From the NCBI RefSeq assembly GCF_042186555.1, contig NC_133328.1:330268539-330332538 (forward strand): 64,000 nt of DNA, in the 5' to 3' direction. Under the pieces are notes generated by a model, which was not told the DNA's origin, did no database searches, and saw only the letters and a program-made list of their open reading frames with translations. The stretch's first letter is position 1. Each line of letters opens with the position of its first letter. This DNA is from Aquarana catesbeiana. Its lineage: Eukaryota; Chordata; Amphibia; Anura; Ranidae. Of the stretch, positions 1 to 10,039 are shown piece by piece. A program made the translations under genes and the position numbers.

Positions 1-483
1 TATATATATATATTGTACTTGATGACCTAAAAGGATGTGCAATTGCCTAAGCTGTGGAGACTAGTCTAGCAATGAAGAAGGAGTCTGTGGGGGTTCGGGT
101 AAGTACATGGCCTTAGGAGAATTTTTTATGCTGCTCTTCTCCTGCCAGTAGAAAGTGTGCATCTCTAGGTGATCTATTTGCCTTAGCATTACATCTTATT
201 CTTCCATCTTGCATGTCTTATTCTTTTAGAAGGGGAGGAGGCTCACATCTTCTGCAGCGTCCCCCTGAGATAATTTTTCTATACAGACATAAACCTGACC
301 CTAAGCAAAATAATCAATCTTACCAAAAAACAAGGAGGAAGTGACAGGAGCATTCTTCCGGCGGAACACGTCATCAGAGGGTGCCACAAGACATGTTTCC
401 AGTCTCTTGGGCACAGCGGTGCATGTGTACAGGCATTCGGAGTAGTGGAAAAGGCTCAAAAGACTGAGCGAACACCAGGGACC
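1..483. other. Left edge, noncoding leader upstream of the DIRS gag ORF
   Basis: It opens with a short TA run (1-13) and has no convincing ORF. The stretch from about 230 to 483 probably belongs to the 5' part of the DIRS element that follows. I looked for an inverted copy of the terminal sequence found at 26361-26620 and did not find one here, so the left terminal repeat is either diverged or outside the window. Confidence 0.4.
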
Positions 484-2034
484 ATGGAGGGTACAGCTGT
501 ACAGGTGGACTCTGGTTCAGCAGGCTCCGGCACCTCTCAGGTAAGCATGGTGAAGGTAGACCATGACTTACACTGGGGGGTCAGGATCCTTTAGACCTGA
601 AAAGCCCTCCATGGGTGGGGAGCCACAGGTGATGGGCTGGGCCCTTCCTGGACTTATCCTAACACAGTGGTGGTGTGGGCAGGGCTGCATTCTAATGGGA
701 TATTGTTTGTCTTTTTGGTTTCAGATCAAACAAGATAGGACCCATATGCAGCTGCCTAGGAAAAAAATGTGCCGTATGTGGGACTAAGTTAGGTGCCAAT
801 TGGGAAAAGCTGCCTTGCCCCGAGTGTATCAGCAGTCTGGTCAAGGATGATTCAGTGGCAGCGTGTCACAAAATCCTGACATCTGTTAAAGACGAGATTG
901 CATCCACATTCCAGTCCTTCAAGGGAATGATGGATCGGATGCAGGGTCCCTCTTCATCCCTATCCAGGGCAGTGAGTATGCCTTCCCTATCCGAGCCTAG
1001 TCAGGAGGATGAGGGGGATAGGGAGAGGGTACCTAGGTCACTAGCCTTCTCTCAAGTGGGTTCAGCATCCGACTCTGAGGGGGAGGAGGATTCCCCCAGG
1101 GGGTCCAGATATAAATTATCTCTGGATGATGTAGGAGATCTTCTTAAGGTGATCTATGATACCTTGGAAATCCGTGAGGAGCAGGTCCAGCTCTCTAAGC
1201 ATGACCTTATGTACCAGGGTTCTAGTGCGCATAAGATCAGGGTATTTCCCATGCATAAATCTCTGATAGTCGATTTTGCTGGAGTGGGAGCAGCCGGAAA
1301 AAAGGCCGTTCTTTTCAGGCAGCCTCAAGTGGAGGTTCCCTTTTGAAGCACATGCTTCTCATCCCTGGAATAACATTCCCAAACTAGATGCACCGTTAGC
1401 CAAGGTCTCTAAAAAGACAGATTCGGCCTTTGATGACCTGGGGTCTCTTAGAGATCCCATGGACAAAAGAGGGGCCATGCTGCTTAAGAGGGCTTGGGAT
1501 GCCTCATCAACTGGACTGAAACCATCCCTTGCAGCTACTTGTGTGGCCAGAAATCTGGAATGTTAGCTAACGCAATTACAGTCCCACATTTCGGCTGGCA
1601 CCTCCAGGCAACAGCTTTTGAAGTCGTTTCCATTATTTTTTATGGCAGTTGGTTTTTTGGCAGATGCCTCTGCAGAATCGGTAAAGTTGGCGGCTAGGTC
1701 ACCCGCACTAGTAAATGCAGCTAGAAGGGATGTGTGGCTAAAAGCATGGTCGGGTGACGTTGCCTCAAAGCTTAAGCTTTGTGGGTTACCTTTTTCAGGT
1801 GACCACCTGTTTGGGCCTGGCCTCCAGGAGGCGCTGGAACGCACTCAGAATAGGAAAAAAGCATTTCCTGAAAAGAAGAAGAAAATCGAGGGTAAATGCT
1901 TTTTTCGAGGTCTCAGGCAGCAGGCCCAACAAGAGAGGGATGGCCGCCCCAAGAAACGTTGGACAGGCCACAAGGGGCGTGGAAGAGGAGGAATCCTATT
2001 TAATCCTCCTCAAGCCACCTCAAAGCCCCAGTGA
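484..2034 (+). pseudogene. DIRS gag-like ORF1 (broken)
   Basis: The ATG at 484 lies in good context (ACCATGG). A GTAAGC donor at 541 and a TTTCAG acceptor ending at 724 could remove an intron, but the join is one base out of frame, so splicing is only a guess. The next block (about 725-1210) carries a CxxC...CxxC zinc-ribbon-like motif (CAVC...CPEC) followed by an acidic, serine-rich stretch. The frame then shifts near 1290 and again near 1560-1620. The last block (1618-2034) has the WLKAWSGD...LFGP pattern and a lysine/arginine-rich tail that I recognise from DIRS gag proteins. The product would be the nucleic-acid-binding structural protein. At least two frameshifts and an in-frame stop make it nonfunctional. 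Confidence 0.7.
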
Positions 2035-2039
2035 CTCCA

Positions 2040-3377
2040 GTGTCCCAGTGGGAGGGAGACTGGGGGAGTTCCTCCCACAATGGAACACTTCAACCTCAAG
2101 TCCGTTCATACTAGACATCATAAAGAACGGTTACAGACTGGAGTTCGATTCGGTTCCCCCTCAAACTTTCAGGTTACCCAGTTACCCAGAGACCGGAAAA
2201 AGCTAAAGCTCTGGGACTGTTATTGGGGGATTTAGTGGATCAGAGAGTCCTTATTCAGGTGTCCCAGAGGGAGCGTAGCCAGGGAGTATATTCCCATGTG
2301 TTTGTTGTAAAGAAACCATCGGGAAAGTTCAGATTAATTCTGAATCTCCAACCCCTGAACAAGTTTGTGAGATACAAACAATTTAGGATGGTGTTGATCT
2401 TTACAATAACCAATTTCCTGTTTCCAGGTTGCCACATGGCCACAGTAGATCTCAGGGATGCTTACTTGCACATCCCAATACATCAGGACTTTCAAAAATT
2501 CTCAGTTTAGCAGTCAGGGTAAACTCAGAGGTTCTGCACTTCCAGTTCCGATCGCTGCCTTTTGGACTGTCTTCTTTGCCGAGAATCTTTATGAAGGTTC
2601 TGGCGGAGGCTCTAGCCCCGTTAAGGGTCAGGGCTATTATGGTGATCCCCTACCTGGACGATCTCCTATATATTGCCCACTCTTCCCAACAGCTAGCGAG
2701 AGACTTGCAAGAGGTGCAGAGTTTCCTTCTTTCTCTCGGGTGGTTAATCAACCAGGACAAGTCCCAGCTGACCCCGGCACAGGAGGTCCTGTATTTGGGG
2801 TACAAAATCTCTTCAGTGGAGATGAAGGTATTTGTCCCCAGAGAAAAGATCCAGAAAGTGGATCAGGCAGTAGCTCAGCTTCAAACCAGTGAGGTAGCCC
2901 TGATCAGAGAGGTCATGAGGGTGCTGGGTCTGTTGACGTCTTGTTTCCCAGCAGTACCTTGGGCAAGATTTCATCAGCGCCCTCTGCAGAGTCTCTTGCT
3001 TACTGGGATGGCAAGAAGCAGAGCCTAGATCAAGCTATGCCGCTATCATCCAGAGTCAAGAGGTCATTGTGGTGGTGGCGGGCTCATTACAATCTGAAGA
3101 AGGGTCTGTCCTGGACCCGGCCTGCATCCATAGTGGTAACGACCGACGCCAGTGTGAGGAGATTGTGCTATGCTGGGGACAGCCGGAGGTAGACCTCTTT
3201 GCCTCAGAAGGCAACAAGAAGGTGGCACAATTCTTCTCTATCCATCCGCTGGACCAGGCCAGGATAGATGCCTTTGCCAATCCTTGGCAGTTCAGCCTCT
3301 GTTACGCCTTTCCTCCAGTGAGGTTGATACCTGCTGTTCTCCAAAAATTTTGGCAGAATCAACGGACCTCATCCTAG
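2040..3377 (+). pseudogene. DIRS reverse transcriptase/RNase H (broken, RNase H internally deleted)
   Basis: The conserved entry motif (VGGRLGEF) is at about 2045. The fingers/palm block (VFVVKKPSGKFRLILNL) is at about 2300 and the catalytic YLDDLL at about 2655. These sit in different frames, with shifts near 2210, 2400 and 2510. RNase H starts with TTDAS at about 3142, but only some 30 bases later the sequence is already in the downstream block (WGQPEVDLFAS, 3175), so most of RNase H is missing. The distal part (DAFANPW...YAFPP) matches the C-terminal region usual in amphibian DIRS polyproteins. The enzyme would copy element RNA into DNA; this copy cannot. Confidence 0.8.
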
Positions 3378-3485
3378 TAGCGCCATTCTGGCCGAGGAGA
3401 CCTTGGTTTGCCAACCCTTCCAGTGAGGGAGGACTTGATTTCTCAGGGCCCTATTCTACACTTGCAAATAGACAACCTCAGACTA

Positions 3486-4503
3486 ACAGCCTGGTATCTG
3501 AGGAACAGCTGTTGAGGTCTCAGGGATTTTCAGAAAGGGTGATTAAAACTCTTCTGGAGTGCCGTAAGCTGGTAACCAGGGCAATTTATGCCAAAGCATG
3601 GAATAGGTTTAGTTCCTGGTTGCAGGGGATGGAACATCCTGGGATTCCAGCAATCCTGGATTTCCTTCAGGCAGGTGTAGAACTGGGTCTTTCTAATAGT
3701 ACTTTGAAGGTTCAGGCTGCTGCTGTAAGTGTTTTCCTTCAGACCTCACTTCAGCAGAATCAATTAGTTAAGAATTTTTTCAAGGCCCTGATGATATCCA
3801 GGCCGGTGAGGGTAAGGGCCTGCCCCACCTGGGATCTATCCTTGGTCCTCAGGACCCTTACCAGAAGTCCCTTCGAACCCCTGGAGGAATGAACACTGAA
3901 ATGGGTAGTACTTAAAACTTTTTTTTGATAGCCATCACGTCAGCCAGAAGGGTAAGAGATCTGCAGGCTCTCTCTATTCGGGAGCCATTTTTGTTGATTT
4001 TGGAGGATAGGATCATACTCAAGACTGACCCTAGTTTCCTCCTTAAGGTAGTATCTACGTTTCATGGAATGCAGGACATTGTCTTACCGCCATTTTTTTC
4101 CACCTCAGAGGCAGATGAGGAAGGATCTCTGAGTTTATTAGATGTTAAAAGAAGCCTTTTATTTTATCTGGAAGCCACTAGAAGCTTCAGGAAGTCAGAT
4201 TCTCTTTTTTGTTAATTTTGCAGGGGCTCGCAAAGGCTATAAGGCGTCCAACTCCTCCATTGCTAGATGGATTAGACTGGTGATTATAAAAGCTTATGAG
4301 TTAGAAGGGATGTTAAGGCACATTCCACCAGGGCAGTCTCAGTTTCATGGTCAGAAAGGGCTGGTGCCTCTCCGGAGGACATCTGCAAGGCAGCAACGTG
4401 GTCCAGCTACTCTACGTTTGCTAGACATTACCGTCTGGATTTATTGTCTGATAAAGAACAGACATTTGGACGAAAGGTCCTCCAGGCAGTGGTCCCACCC
4501 TAC
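3486..4503 (+). pseudogene. DIRS tyrosine recombinase (broken)
   Basis: The N-terminal SAM-like core (3486-3892) is followed by ITSARRVRDLQAL at 3928, where the RR pair holds the first catalytic arginine of the tyrosine-recombinase family. After a stop near 4215 the frame shifts. The C-terminal catalytic block is at about 4375-4440; there, in a second frame, the motif EDICKAATWSS and FARHYRLD supply the distal arginine/histidine region and the nucleophile tyrosine. This enzyme would integrate circular element DNA without target duplication. At least two frame changes and a stop separate the catalytic residues. The downstream 3' sequence is interrupted by the Harbinger at 4571. Confidence 0.8.
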
Positions 4504-4570
4504 TTACAAAGTAAGTTTCTTGCTTATCATCTCAGAGGCTGTCCTGGAAGACGAAAGGAGAAAACCTGAG

Positions 4571-4730
4571 TTATGCCCTGTACACACGACCAGTTTTCCC
4601 GTCGGAATAAACTCTGAAGGTTTTTCCGACGGAATTCTGCTCAAGCTGTCTTGCATACACATGGTCACACCAAATTCCGATCGTCCAGAACGCGGTGACA
4701 TACAACACGTAGGACGAGACTAGAAAATGG
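4571..4730 (+). repeat. Harbinger left terminal inverted repeat
   Basis: It begins TTATGCCCTGTACACACG and contains TCGGA/TCCGA motifs. The inner part CACGTAGGACGAGACTAGAA (near 4708-4727) matches the reverse complement of CTAGTCTCGTCGTACGTG near 26189-26206. Similarity with the right end therefore runs over roughly 160 bp with gaps. Further TCGGA/TCCGA pairs continue to about 5010 and may be subterminal transposase sites. Confidence 0.75.
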
Positions 4731-5513
4731 AAGTTTATTAGCCAGTAGCCAATAGCTTCCGTCTCGTACTTGCTTCAGAGCATGCATAATTTTTGGTATG
4801 TCGGAACAGCATACAGACGAGCGGTTTTACCGATAGGAATTGGTTCCATTGGAAAAATTTAGAACATGTTCTCTTTCTATGTCCGTCAGAATATTCGACA
4901 TAAAAAGTCCGATGGGGCATACACCCGATCGGAATATACGATGAAAAGCTCCCGTCTGACTTTTTCTGAAATTCCGAGACGGAACAGCTCAGTCGGGTAA
5001 AATGAGCGTTCGGAATGGATACAGCACTTTCGTCACGCTGCAATGTTAAAAATGGTTTAATACAGCGCACTCTCTTCTTCTTTATAATGTGAGAAGAATG
5101 AAGTAGTTTTGCTGCTCATATTCACACAGACTTCTCACAAACTTATTTCTTTACTATTTATCGGGATTCCCTCAATATATTTGGATTTGTCACATCTGAC
5201 AAAAATATATATATATTTTTTTTTTAAAGGGGCATTTTTTTTTTAGATTTTAGGTTTGTATTTTTTCCAAGGCTAATCTTTGTTTTATTTTAGTTTTAGT
5301 TTTACTCCAGAATATTTTTGTGTGTTTTTTGTGTGTCAAGTTACCACAACACCATTATTATCTTGTATTATTTAATCTCAAGGAGATTGTTTGGTGTTGG
5401 TGTCCCTTGTTAATTTCACATTGTATTTTTGAAATGTACCTGAATCCTCACCATCAAACTGTCCTTTTTGAAGGAAAAAACACATAGGCAAGTATAATTG
5501 AAAACAAAAATCC
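4731..5513. other. Harbinger subterminal noncoding region
   Basis: No credible gene is present. To about 5010 the sequence is rich in repeated TCGGA/TCCGA motifs resembling the terminal repeat. From 5100 to 5500 it is AT-rich with T runs and would be the region downstream of the MADF gene's 3' end. Confidence 0.5.
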
Positions 5514-5519
5514 TTTATT
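5514..5519 (-). terminator. Poly(A) signal AATAAA for the minus-strand MADF gene
   Basis: TTTATT on the plus strand reads AATAAA on the minus strand, 253 bp beyond the MADF stop codon at 5772. Position and strand suit the 3' end of that transcript. Confidence 0.5.
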
Positions 5520-5609
5520 AAGGGCTCAGAACCAAACAAAGAGGGAGGCAACACTGGAGAAACAGCAGAAATTAGCGAAGCCTTGGACCCCCAGGGCAGA
5601 CATCAATTC

Positions 5610-5815
5610 TTTAACATCAAAATTGGTGGCCTGAGGAGTCCATATGTAAGGAAGTGCAGTCTGGTCCAGAAGTCCCAGAAATCCGGAAAGCAGCAGATGA
5701 CATCTGTGTCCCCAGGCTGTGGTACCACAAGAGACTGCATCTTTTGCCAGACCAGACTGGATCCAGGGTCATCACTTTCTGGTCTTCCTTCCACGCTTCA
5801 TTCCCAGCTGTGGCT
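5610..5815 (+). repeat. Inverted duplicate of part of MADF exon 1
   Basis: Read on the plus strand this segment encodes a diverged copy of the central MADF exon 1 (IGGLRSPYVRK, then AADDICVPRLWYHKRLHLL), while the working copy lies on the minus strand at about 6640-6435 (IGGLRSTYLRE, AADDIYVPRMWYYDRLHFL). Similarity continues into flanking nucleotides such as CTTCCTTCCACGCTTC. The gene's own C terminus is read antisense across this duplicate. Confidence 0.8.
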
Positions 5816-6812
5816 CTGCCGTTGGAGATGTGGCAGGAGGAGGAGTAGGACCTGGAGGAGGAGGAGGACTAGTAGGACCTGGAGGAGGAGGAGAAGTAGA
5901 AGGACCTGGAGGAGGAGGAGGAGGAGGACCATGTGTGAGGTCACAAATGTGGGTATCAGATGTTAGTTGGGCCCTCAACCCCTTATTGAGAGCTTCCAAC
6001 ATTAATGACTCACACATGAGTTGTTTGCCCTCCTCCATCCGCTGCATTTTACAGGCAATTATGGCAGCAAAGTCCTCCTCCACAGTGTGTGGTGCTCCCA
6101 GGGCCTCTGTAGCCTTCCAAAAGAGGCCTATGGCAGCCTCCTCTAGGGTACTCCTCTTCCTGCCACTTTCTCTTTGCAGGTGTAGGGGAGGGACCGGCAT
6201 ATCAGGCAGCCTGCTCGGCCCAGCCACCTCCTGGCTGAGACTTCCCTGTGTATGAAAAATGGACATGGTTTTAGTTTTTGCATCATCAATCACAATCATA
6301 AATTAGTACTCCAAACTAACATCTAGTTAACATCATTGATTGGACAACCTGAACTATTTAGAGGAATGCTATACCTGGCTAAAGCTGGGCTCCTCCACAT
6401 GTTGCTGCCTGGAAGGCCCAGGTTGGGCGTCAGAAGCCTCAGCTGGGGGGGAAGGAAGCGTGGAAGGAAGACTGGAGAATGATGACCTGGGTTCAGTCTG
6501 ACCTGCCAGAAAATGCAGCCTGTCATAGTACCACATCCTGGGGACATAGATGTCATCTGCTGCTCTCTGCGAATCCTGGACTTTCTTGCGCTCCCTTAGA
6601 TATGTACTCCTCAGGCCACCAATTAGGATCCTCAAATAGGTGATGTCTGCCGTGGGGATCACCTGCTTCACAATTTCCAACAATTGATCCAGTGCTGCCT
6701 TCCTCTTTGTTTGGTTCTTATAATGTGGGTGGTTGATCTCCCACAGACAAGGCAGCTCCCTGAACATGTCAATGAAGATTGCCATGAAGTCGGTATCGTT
6801 CAAGATATCCAT
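5772..6812 (-). CDS. MADF-domain protein of the Harbinger transposon (two exons, apparently open)
   Basis: Exon 1 runs 6812 to 6375 (ATG, 146 codons) and exon 2 from 6245 to 5772 (157 codons plus stop). A GTATAG donor at 6374 and an ACACAG acceptor at 6246-6247 join them in phase to give about 303 residues. Residues 10-95 form a MADF (Myb/SANT-like) DNA-binding domain, with ELPCLWEINHPHYKN near the N terminus and YYDRLHFL at its end. Exon 2 has a helical, charged region followed by a proline-rich tail (PPPPPPPGPSTSPPPP) and a basic end, GMKRGRKTRK. Harbinger elements often use a Myb-like helper to carry transposase to the nucleus and ends; here a MADF protein may serve alongside the other helper. 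I see no stop or frameshift, unlike its two neighbours. The splice sites are predicted by eye. Confidence 0.7.
5831..5932. repeat. GGA-rich purine tract encoding the polyproline tail
   Basis: The plus strand is a run of GGAGGA blocks broken by ACCTG spacers. Read on the minus strand it encodes the proline-rich segment of the MADF protein. GG-tract spacing makes a two-tier G-quadruplex possible on the plus strand. Confidence 0.7.
6435..6640 (-). repeat. Source arm of the MADF inverted duplication
   Basis: Partner of the 5610-5815 segment in opposite orientation. Transcripts crossing both arms could fold into a stem of about 200 bp with a loop of about 620 bases. Confidence 0.75.
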
Positions 6813-7097
6813 TTTCACTGCAAGACACAGGACAAACCCTAATGTCAGGCAAAACTCCCCTAATCTTGTTACAATATAGGCCTCAATGTAGAAGCAGTAT
6901 AGGCCCAAGTTTGGCTCTTACCTTCGTTATCATGATCAGCGCCTCTGATACTCCTTCGTCTGCTCACAGATCATACGTACTACGCACGCGTGTTAAGCTT
7001 TATACACACTGCGCATGCGCGTAACTCTGCCCGCCCCTGATGTTCTTTCTAGTCTATTCCTCGCCCCTTTTGGTTCGGCGCAGTGGGTGAAGAGCAC
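6813..7097. promoter_or_regulatory. Shared divergent promoter of the MADF and Myb-like genes
   Basis: The 285 bp separate the MADF ATG (minus, 6812) from the Myb-like ATG (plus, 7098). A perfect NRF1-type palindrome, TGCGCATGCGCG, is at 7010-7021, next to CpG-containing sequence (ACGCACGCGTG at 6982-6992) and without a clear TATA box. This is the pattern of a TATA-less bidirectional promoter. Function is inferred from layout. Confidence 0.55.
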
Positions 7098-8401
7098 ATG
7101 GCGGAGTCAGAGCAGATGCGTGCTAATTATAGCAACGAGGAGGAGGAAAGCCCGGATCCGGAAACGTCCCGTTCCAGAAGGAGACAATTTAAGGCCACAA
7201 ATATGTCCTTTGGGGAGATGTTGGAGATGGTCGACATCCTGAAGAAGGCCGACTATGACGGGAAGTATGGACCTTACCCCAACCCCAATATCAGAAAGGC
7301 CAAGATCATGGTGAAAGTGGTCAAAAGTCTGCAACGGAATTTCGGGATATGACGATCGAAAGATCAGCTCAGGAAGCGGTGGTCGGACCTGAAATTAAGA
7401 GAGCCCGAGCAGTACAGAAAGATCTGGAGAGTGCTGCAAAAAAGTAAGTAGTTGTGTTGTGTTCCTATTCTTTTTGTCTTTATTACGTTCGTGCTGCTCC
7501 ATATGCTTTTCTTAAGTGTTGTACAGTTTAAAATGGCAACTTTAATGTTCATGGGCCCATTATTCGTTCGTATCAAACTTTTTTTTTTCGGCCTATAAAA
7601 CACCCTTGTTTAGGCCATATGCATTTTCATACATTTTTTAGGGCCTACTTGTATGAAAAATATTTGGTTGTGTAGATGGGTTTGTTACTAGAATGAAATG
7701 CAAACTAGATTATGTGTAAGGAGAGGACACTCAGCAGCTGTTTTCACATATGGACGCTGGAGCACTAGTGTGGGACACCAGAACACCATTTTTATTAGGG
7801 GGCCCACACAGGTGCTCCAGTGTATGCTATAGGGGGGTCTCCATCTGTGAAGTTTGTACAAAACAGGTAAAGTCTTGAAGCTTGACAAAGGACAATAAAA
7901 ATGCTACATCTTGGAACTCTGCCCAAATAGACTATTGTACCCCACTTCCAAGCAATGTTTCATCTTTAGATTTCGGCCATCAAATATCTGTGTGCTAATT
8001 ATACCATTTTTGTTTTACATAGGGGAGAAAAGACTCAGAGGACACCCCTCATCCGAGGAGACCACAGACCCCCCACCTCTGGAAGAAGGGGAAATACCCC
8101 CAACCCAAGCTGAGCAGGAGGAGGAAGAAGATGTGGTGGAAATTGACACCACAACAGGTGAGTGTCTGCGACCACAGACTCAGGTAAGAGATGGATGCCG
8201 GCAGATTTTTGATACCTGTTTTTGTTTGGTTTCTCTCTTTTTAGGTGATCGTGATCGAGATCCTTTCACATCAGAAAGTGCTCAGATCCTGATCAGGGAG
8301 ATCATGGGGTATAATTTAGAATTGGAAAACCTCAAGAAAAAAAAATCAATGATGTTATTCAAAAAAATAATAACATCATTGATGTTTTGGGGCAAATTTA
8401 A
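7098..8401 (+). pseudogene. Myb/SANT-like helper protein of the Harbinger transposon (broken)
   Basis: The start ATG is at 7098 (CACATGG context). Exon 1 (7098-7443) encodes a Myb/SANT-like, NAIF1-type DNA-binding domain: MSFGEMLEMVDILKK, then KVVKSLQRNFG, then after a stop DQLRKRWSDLKLREPEQYRK. An in-frame TGA at 7350-7352 interrupts it. Exon 1 ends at a GTAAGT donor (7444). Exon 2 is 8023-8157 (ACATAG acceptor, GTGAGT donor), an acidic segment ending VVEIDTTTG. Exon 3 starts at 8245 in phase (GDRDRDPF) and ends in a coiled-coil-like stretch with TAA at 8399-8401, after a one-base slip in an A run near 8336-8345. The intact product would bind element ends with the transposase. One nonsense codon and one frameshift kill this copy. 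Confidence 0.75.
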
Positions 8402-8465
8402 AACTCCTCAAAATCACTTTGTTTTTTTGTGTGCTACAATCTTAAAAATGTTTTAGCGATGTTTA

Positions 8466-8687
8466 GAAAAGCCAAATTTGGAGGATGCACACAGTGTACC
8501 AACATGTGCTATCTGCCATCACGGGAGATCAATGGACGCGTTTTGGGGGTGCAACTCCTTCCTCAATAATAAAGTAGCTGTGAGGAAGGGGTTGCTCCCC
8601 CAAAACACGTCCCTTGATCCCCCGTGATGGCAGCTAGCACATGTTGACATTCGTAAATTGGTGTGCATCTTCCAAATTTGGCTTTTC
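8466..8687. repeat. Hairpin element with ~100-bp arms
   Basis: The left arm (GAAAAGCCAAATTTGG...CTTCCTCA) is repeated in inverted form from about 8581 to 8687 (TGAGGAAGG...CCAAATTTGGCTTTTC), with a loop of about 15 bases. Identity between arms looks above 80%. It sits just past the Myb-like stop and has no coding capacity. It is probably a small foldback MITE inserted in the Harbinger, or a terminal structure of its 3' UTR. Confidence 0.75.
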
Positions 8688-9065
8688 AAGGGGTGACTTC
8701 ACCCCATCTGAACACAATATCAAACACAGTTCCTAAATACTCATGTCTGATATTGCCTTCAAGTTTTACCATATGTGAACTTTGTAAGTTCAAGATTTTT
8801 GTTTTTCTTGTTGGTTTTACACATGCTTGTTTTAACTTAAATGGACATTTCTATTTTTGATAATGCCACCCCAAAAATTGTTATACAACAAACATGTTGG
8901 TTTGTTTTAAAAAACCTTTTCTAAATGCACATGTGATTGTGCAGGTATTAAAAAGATTGTTATCAAGAATGTGTGGATTATTGTCTCAACGCTACAACAC
9001 TTTTGTGATGATGTAATTGCTGTTTTCTGTGAAAATGGGGGTTATTTCCTAAGGGCAAATCCTCT

Positions 9066-9118
9066 TTGCACTACAAGTGCAGTTTCACTGCAGTTTCAAG
9101 TGCACTTGTAGGGCAAAG
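9066..9118. repeat. Short hairpin in Harbinger noncoding sequence
   Basis: CTTTGCACTACAAGTGCA and TGCACTTGTAGGGCAAAG form imperfect arms around a short loop. Apart from this hairpin, 8688-9277 contains nothing I can assign. Confidence 0.5.
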
Positions 9119-9277
9119 TGTCTACGCCTTTAGTAAATAACACCCAACAGTGCTTTGTATAAGGTTACACAATCACGCCATTTTCAGGACTACCCACATT
9201 GCTGTCAGGGTCAGCTAAAACAAACACAAGCAGTAAATGTCACCAAAGATTAGCTTTTTTTTAATTTGATAAAGGCT

Positions 9278-10039
9278 TCACAAATTGTCTGGCATATTGA
9301 TGGCCCCCCTACCCGCAAAGAACTCAAGGTATCTTAACCGGACATCATGGGCACTCAGGGAGGGCAAGCCAGGACGGCCACTTTCAAGCGCCGTCAGGGT
9401 TGTTTCATGTAGAATTCCGGCCTCAGGCCAAACTGAGCCAGCATAGTTGGCACAATGTTGGCGTAAAAAGTTATGTAGAACACAGCATGCCAGGATTATA
9501 TGATTAAGTGTTTATACTCCGCCATATGAATGGGTGTCAGAAATAGACGGAACCGGCTGGCCATGATTCCAAATGTGTTCTCCACCACTCTTCTGGCTCT
9601 GGCCAGCCGGTAATTAAAAACCCACTGTTCCGGGGTGAGGGTCCTTATCGGAAATGGCCGCATAAGATGGTCCCCAAGTGCAAATGCTTCATCCGCAATG
9701 AAGACAAATGGGAGTCCTTCCACATTGTCTTCTGGAGGTGGCAAGTCCAAGCTGCCATTCTGGAGATGCCTGTAAAACTCCGTCTGGGCGATGACTCCAC
9801 CATCGGACATCCGGCCATTCTTCCCCACGTCCACTTACAAGGAAGTCGTAATTAGCCGACACCACCGCCAACATCACAATACTATTGAACCCCTTGTAAT
9901 TATAATAGTACGACCCCGAGTTGGGTGGTGGGACAATGTGGACGTGTTTCCCATCAATTGCCCCTCCGCAGTTAGGAAAGTCCCACCGCTGGGCAAAGTG
10001 GAAGGCCACAGTCTGCCATTCCTGTGGCGTGGAAGGAAA
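9278..10039 (-). pseudogene. Harbinger DDE transposase, exon 2 (frameshifted)
   Basis: The exon begins at 10039 after a CCTCAACAG acceptor and continues the frame of exon 1 (25427-25882). It carries the catalytic core of the DDE_Tnp_4/Harbinger family. The first Asp is in GGAIDGKHVHI, the second in FIADEAFALGDH, and the Glu in RRVVENTFGIMASRF. A frameshift near 9840 (between NYDFL and DVGKNGRMSDGG) and another near 9510 (after HMAEYK) break the ORF. The C-terminal piece (ILACCVLHNFL ... NMPDNL) then ends in TGA at 9278. The enzyme would cut and paste the element at TWA sites. All three catalytic residues survive, but not in one frame. Confidence 0.85.

Larger units (their letters stand above)
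484..4570 (+). mobile_element. DIRS-type tyrosine-recombinase retrotransposon, left part (degenerate)
   Basis: Three consecutive decayed coding blocks in the order gag-like, reverse transcriptase/RNase H, tyrosine recombinase define a DIRS-like element. This order, and a recombinase in place of a DDE integrase, is what separates DIRS elements from LTR retrotransposons. The coding strand is plus. Sequence typical of the 3' terminal region starts near 4540 (TGTCCTGGAAGAC) and is cut at 4570, where a Harbinger transposon begins. The same terminal motif reappears in both orientations at 26361-26620. The many frameshifts and an internal deletion in the RNase H region show an old, dead copy. Confidence 0.85.

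Noticed and set aside
1116..1328. Minus-strand ORF in the DIRS gag region
   Set aside because: Antisense to gag-like coding sequence with recognisable motifs on the plus strand.
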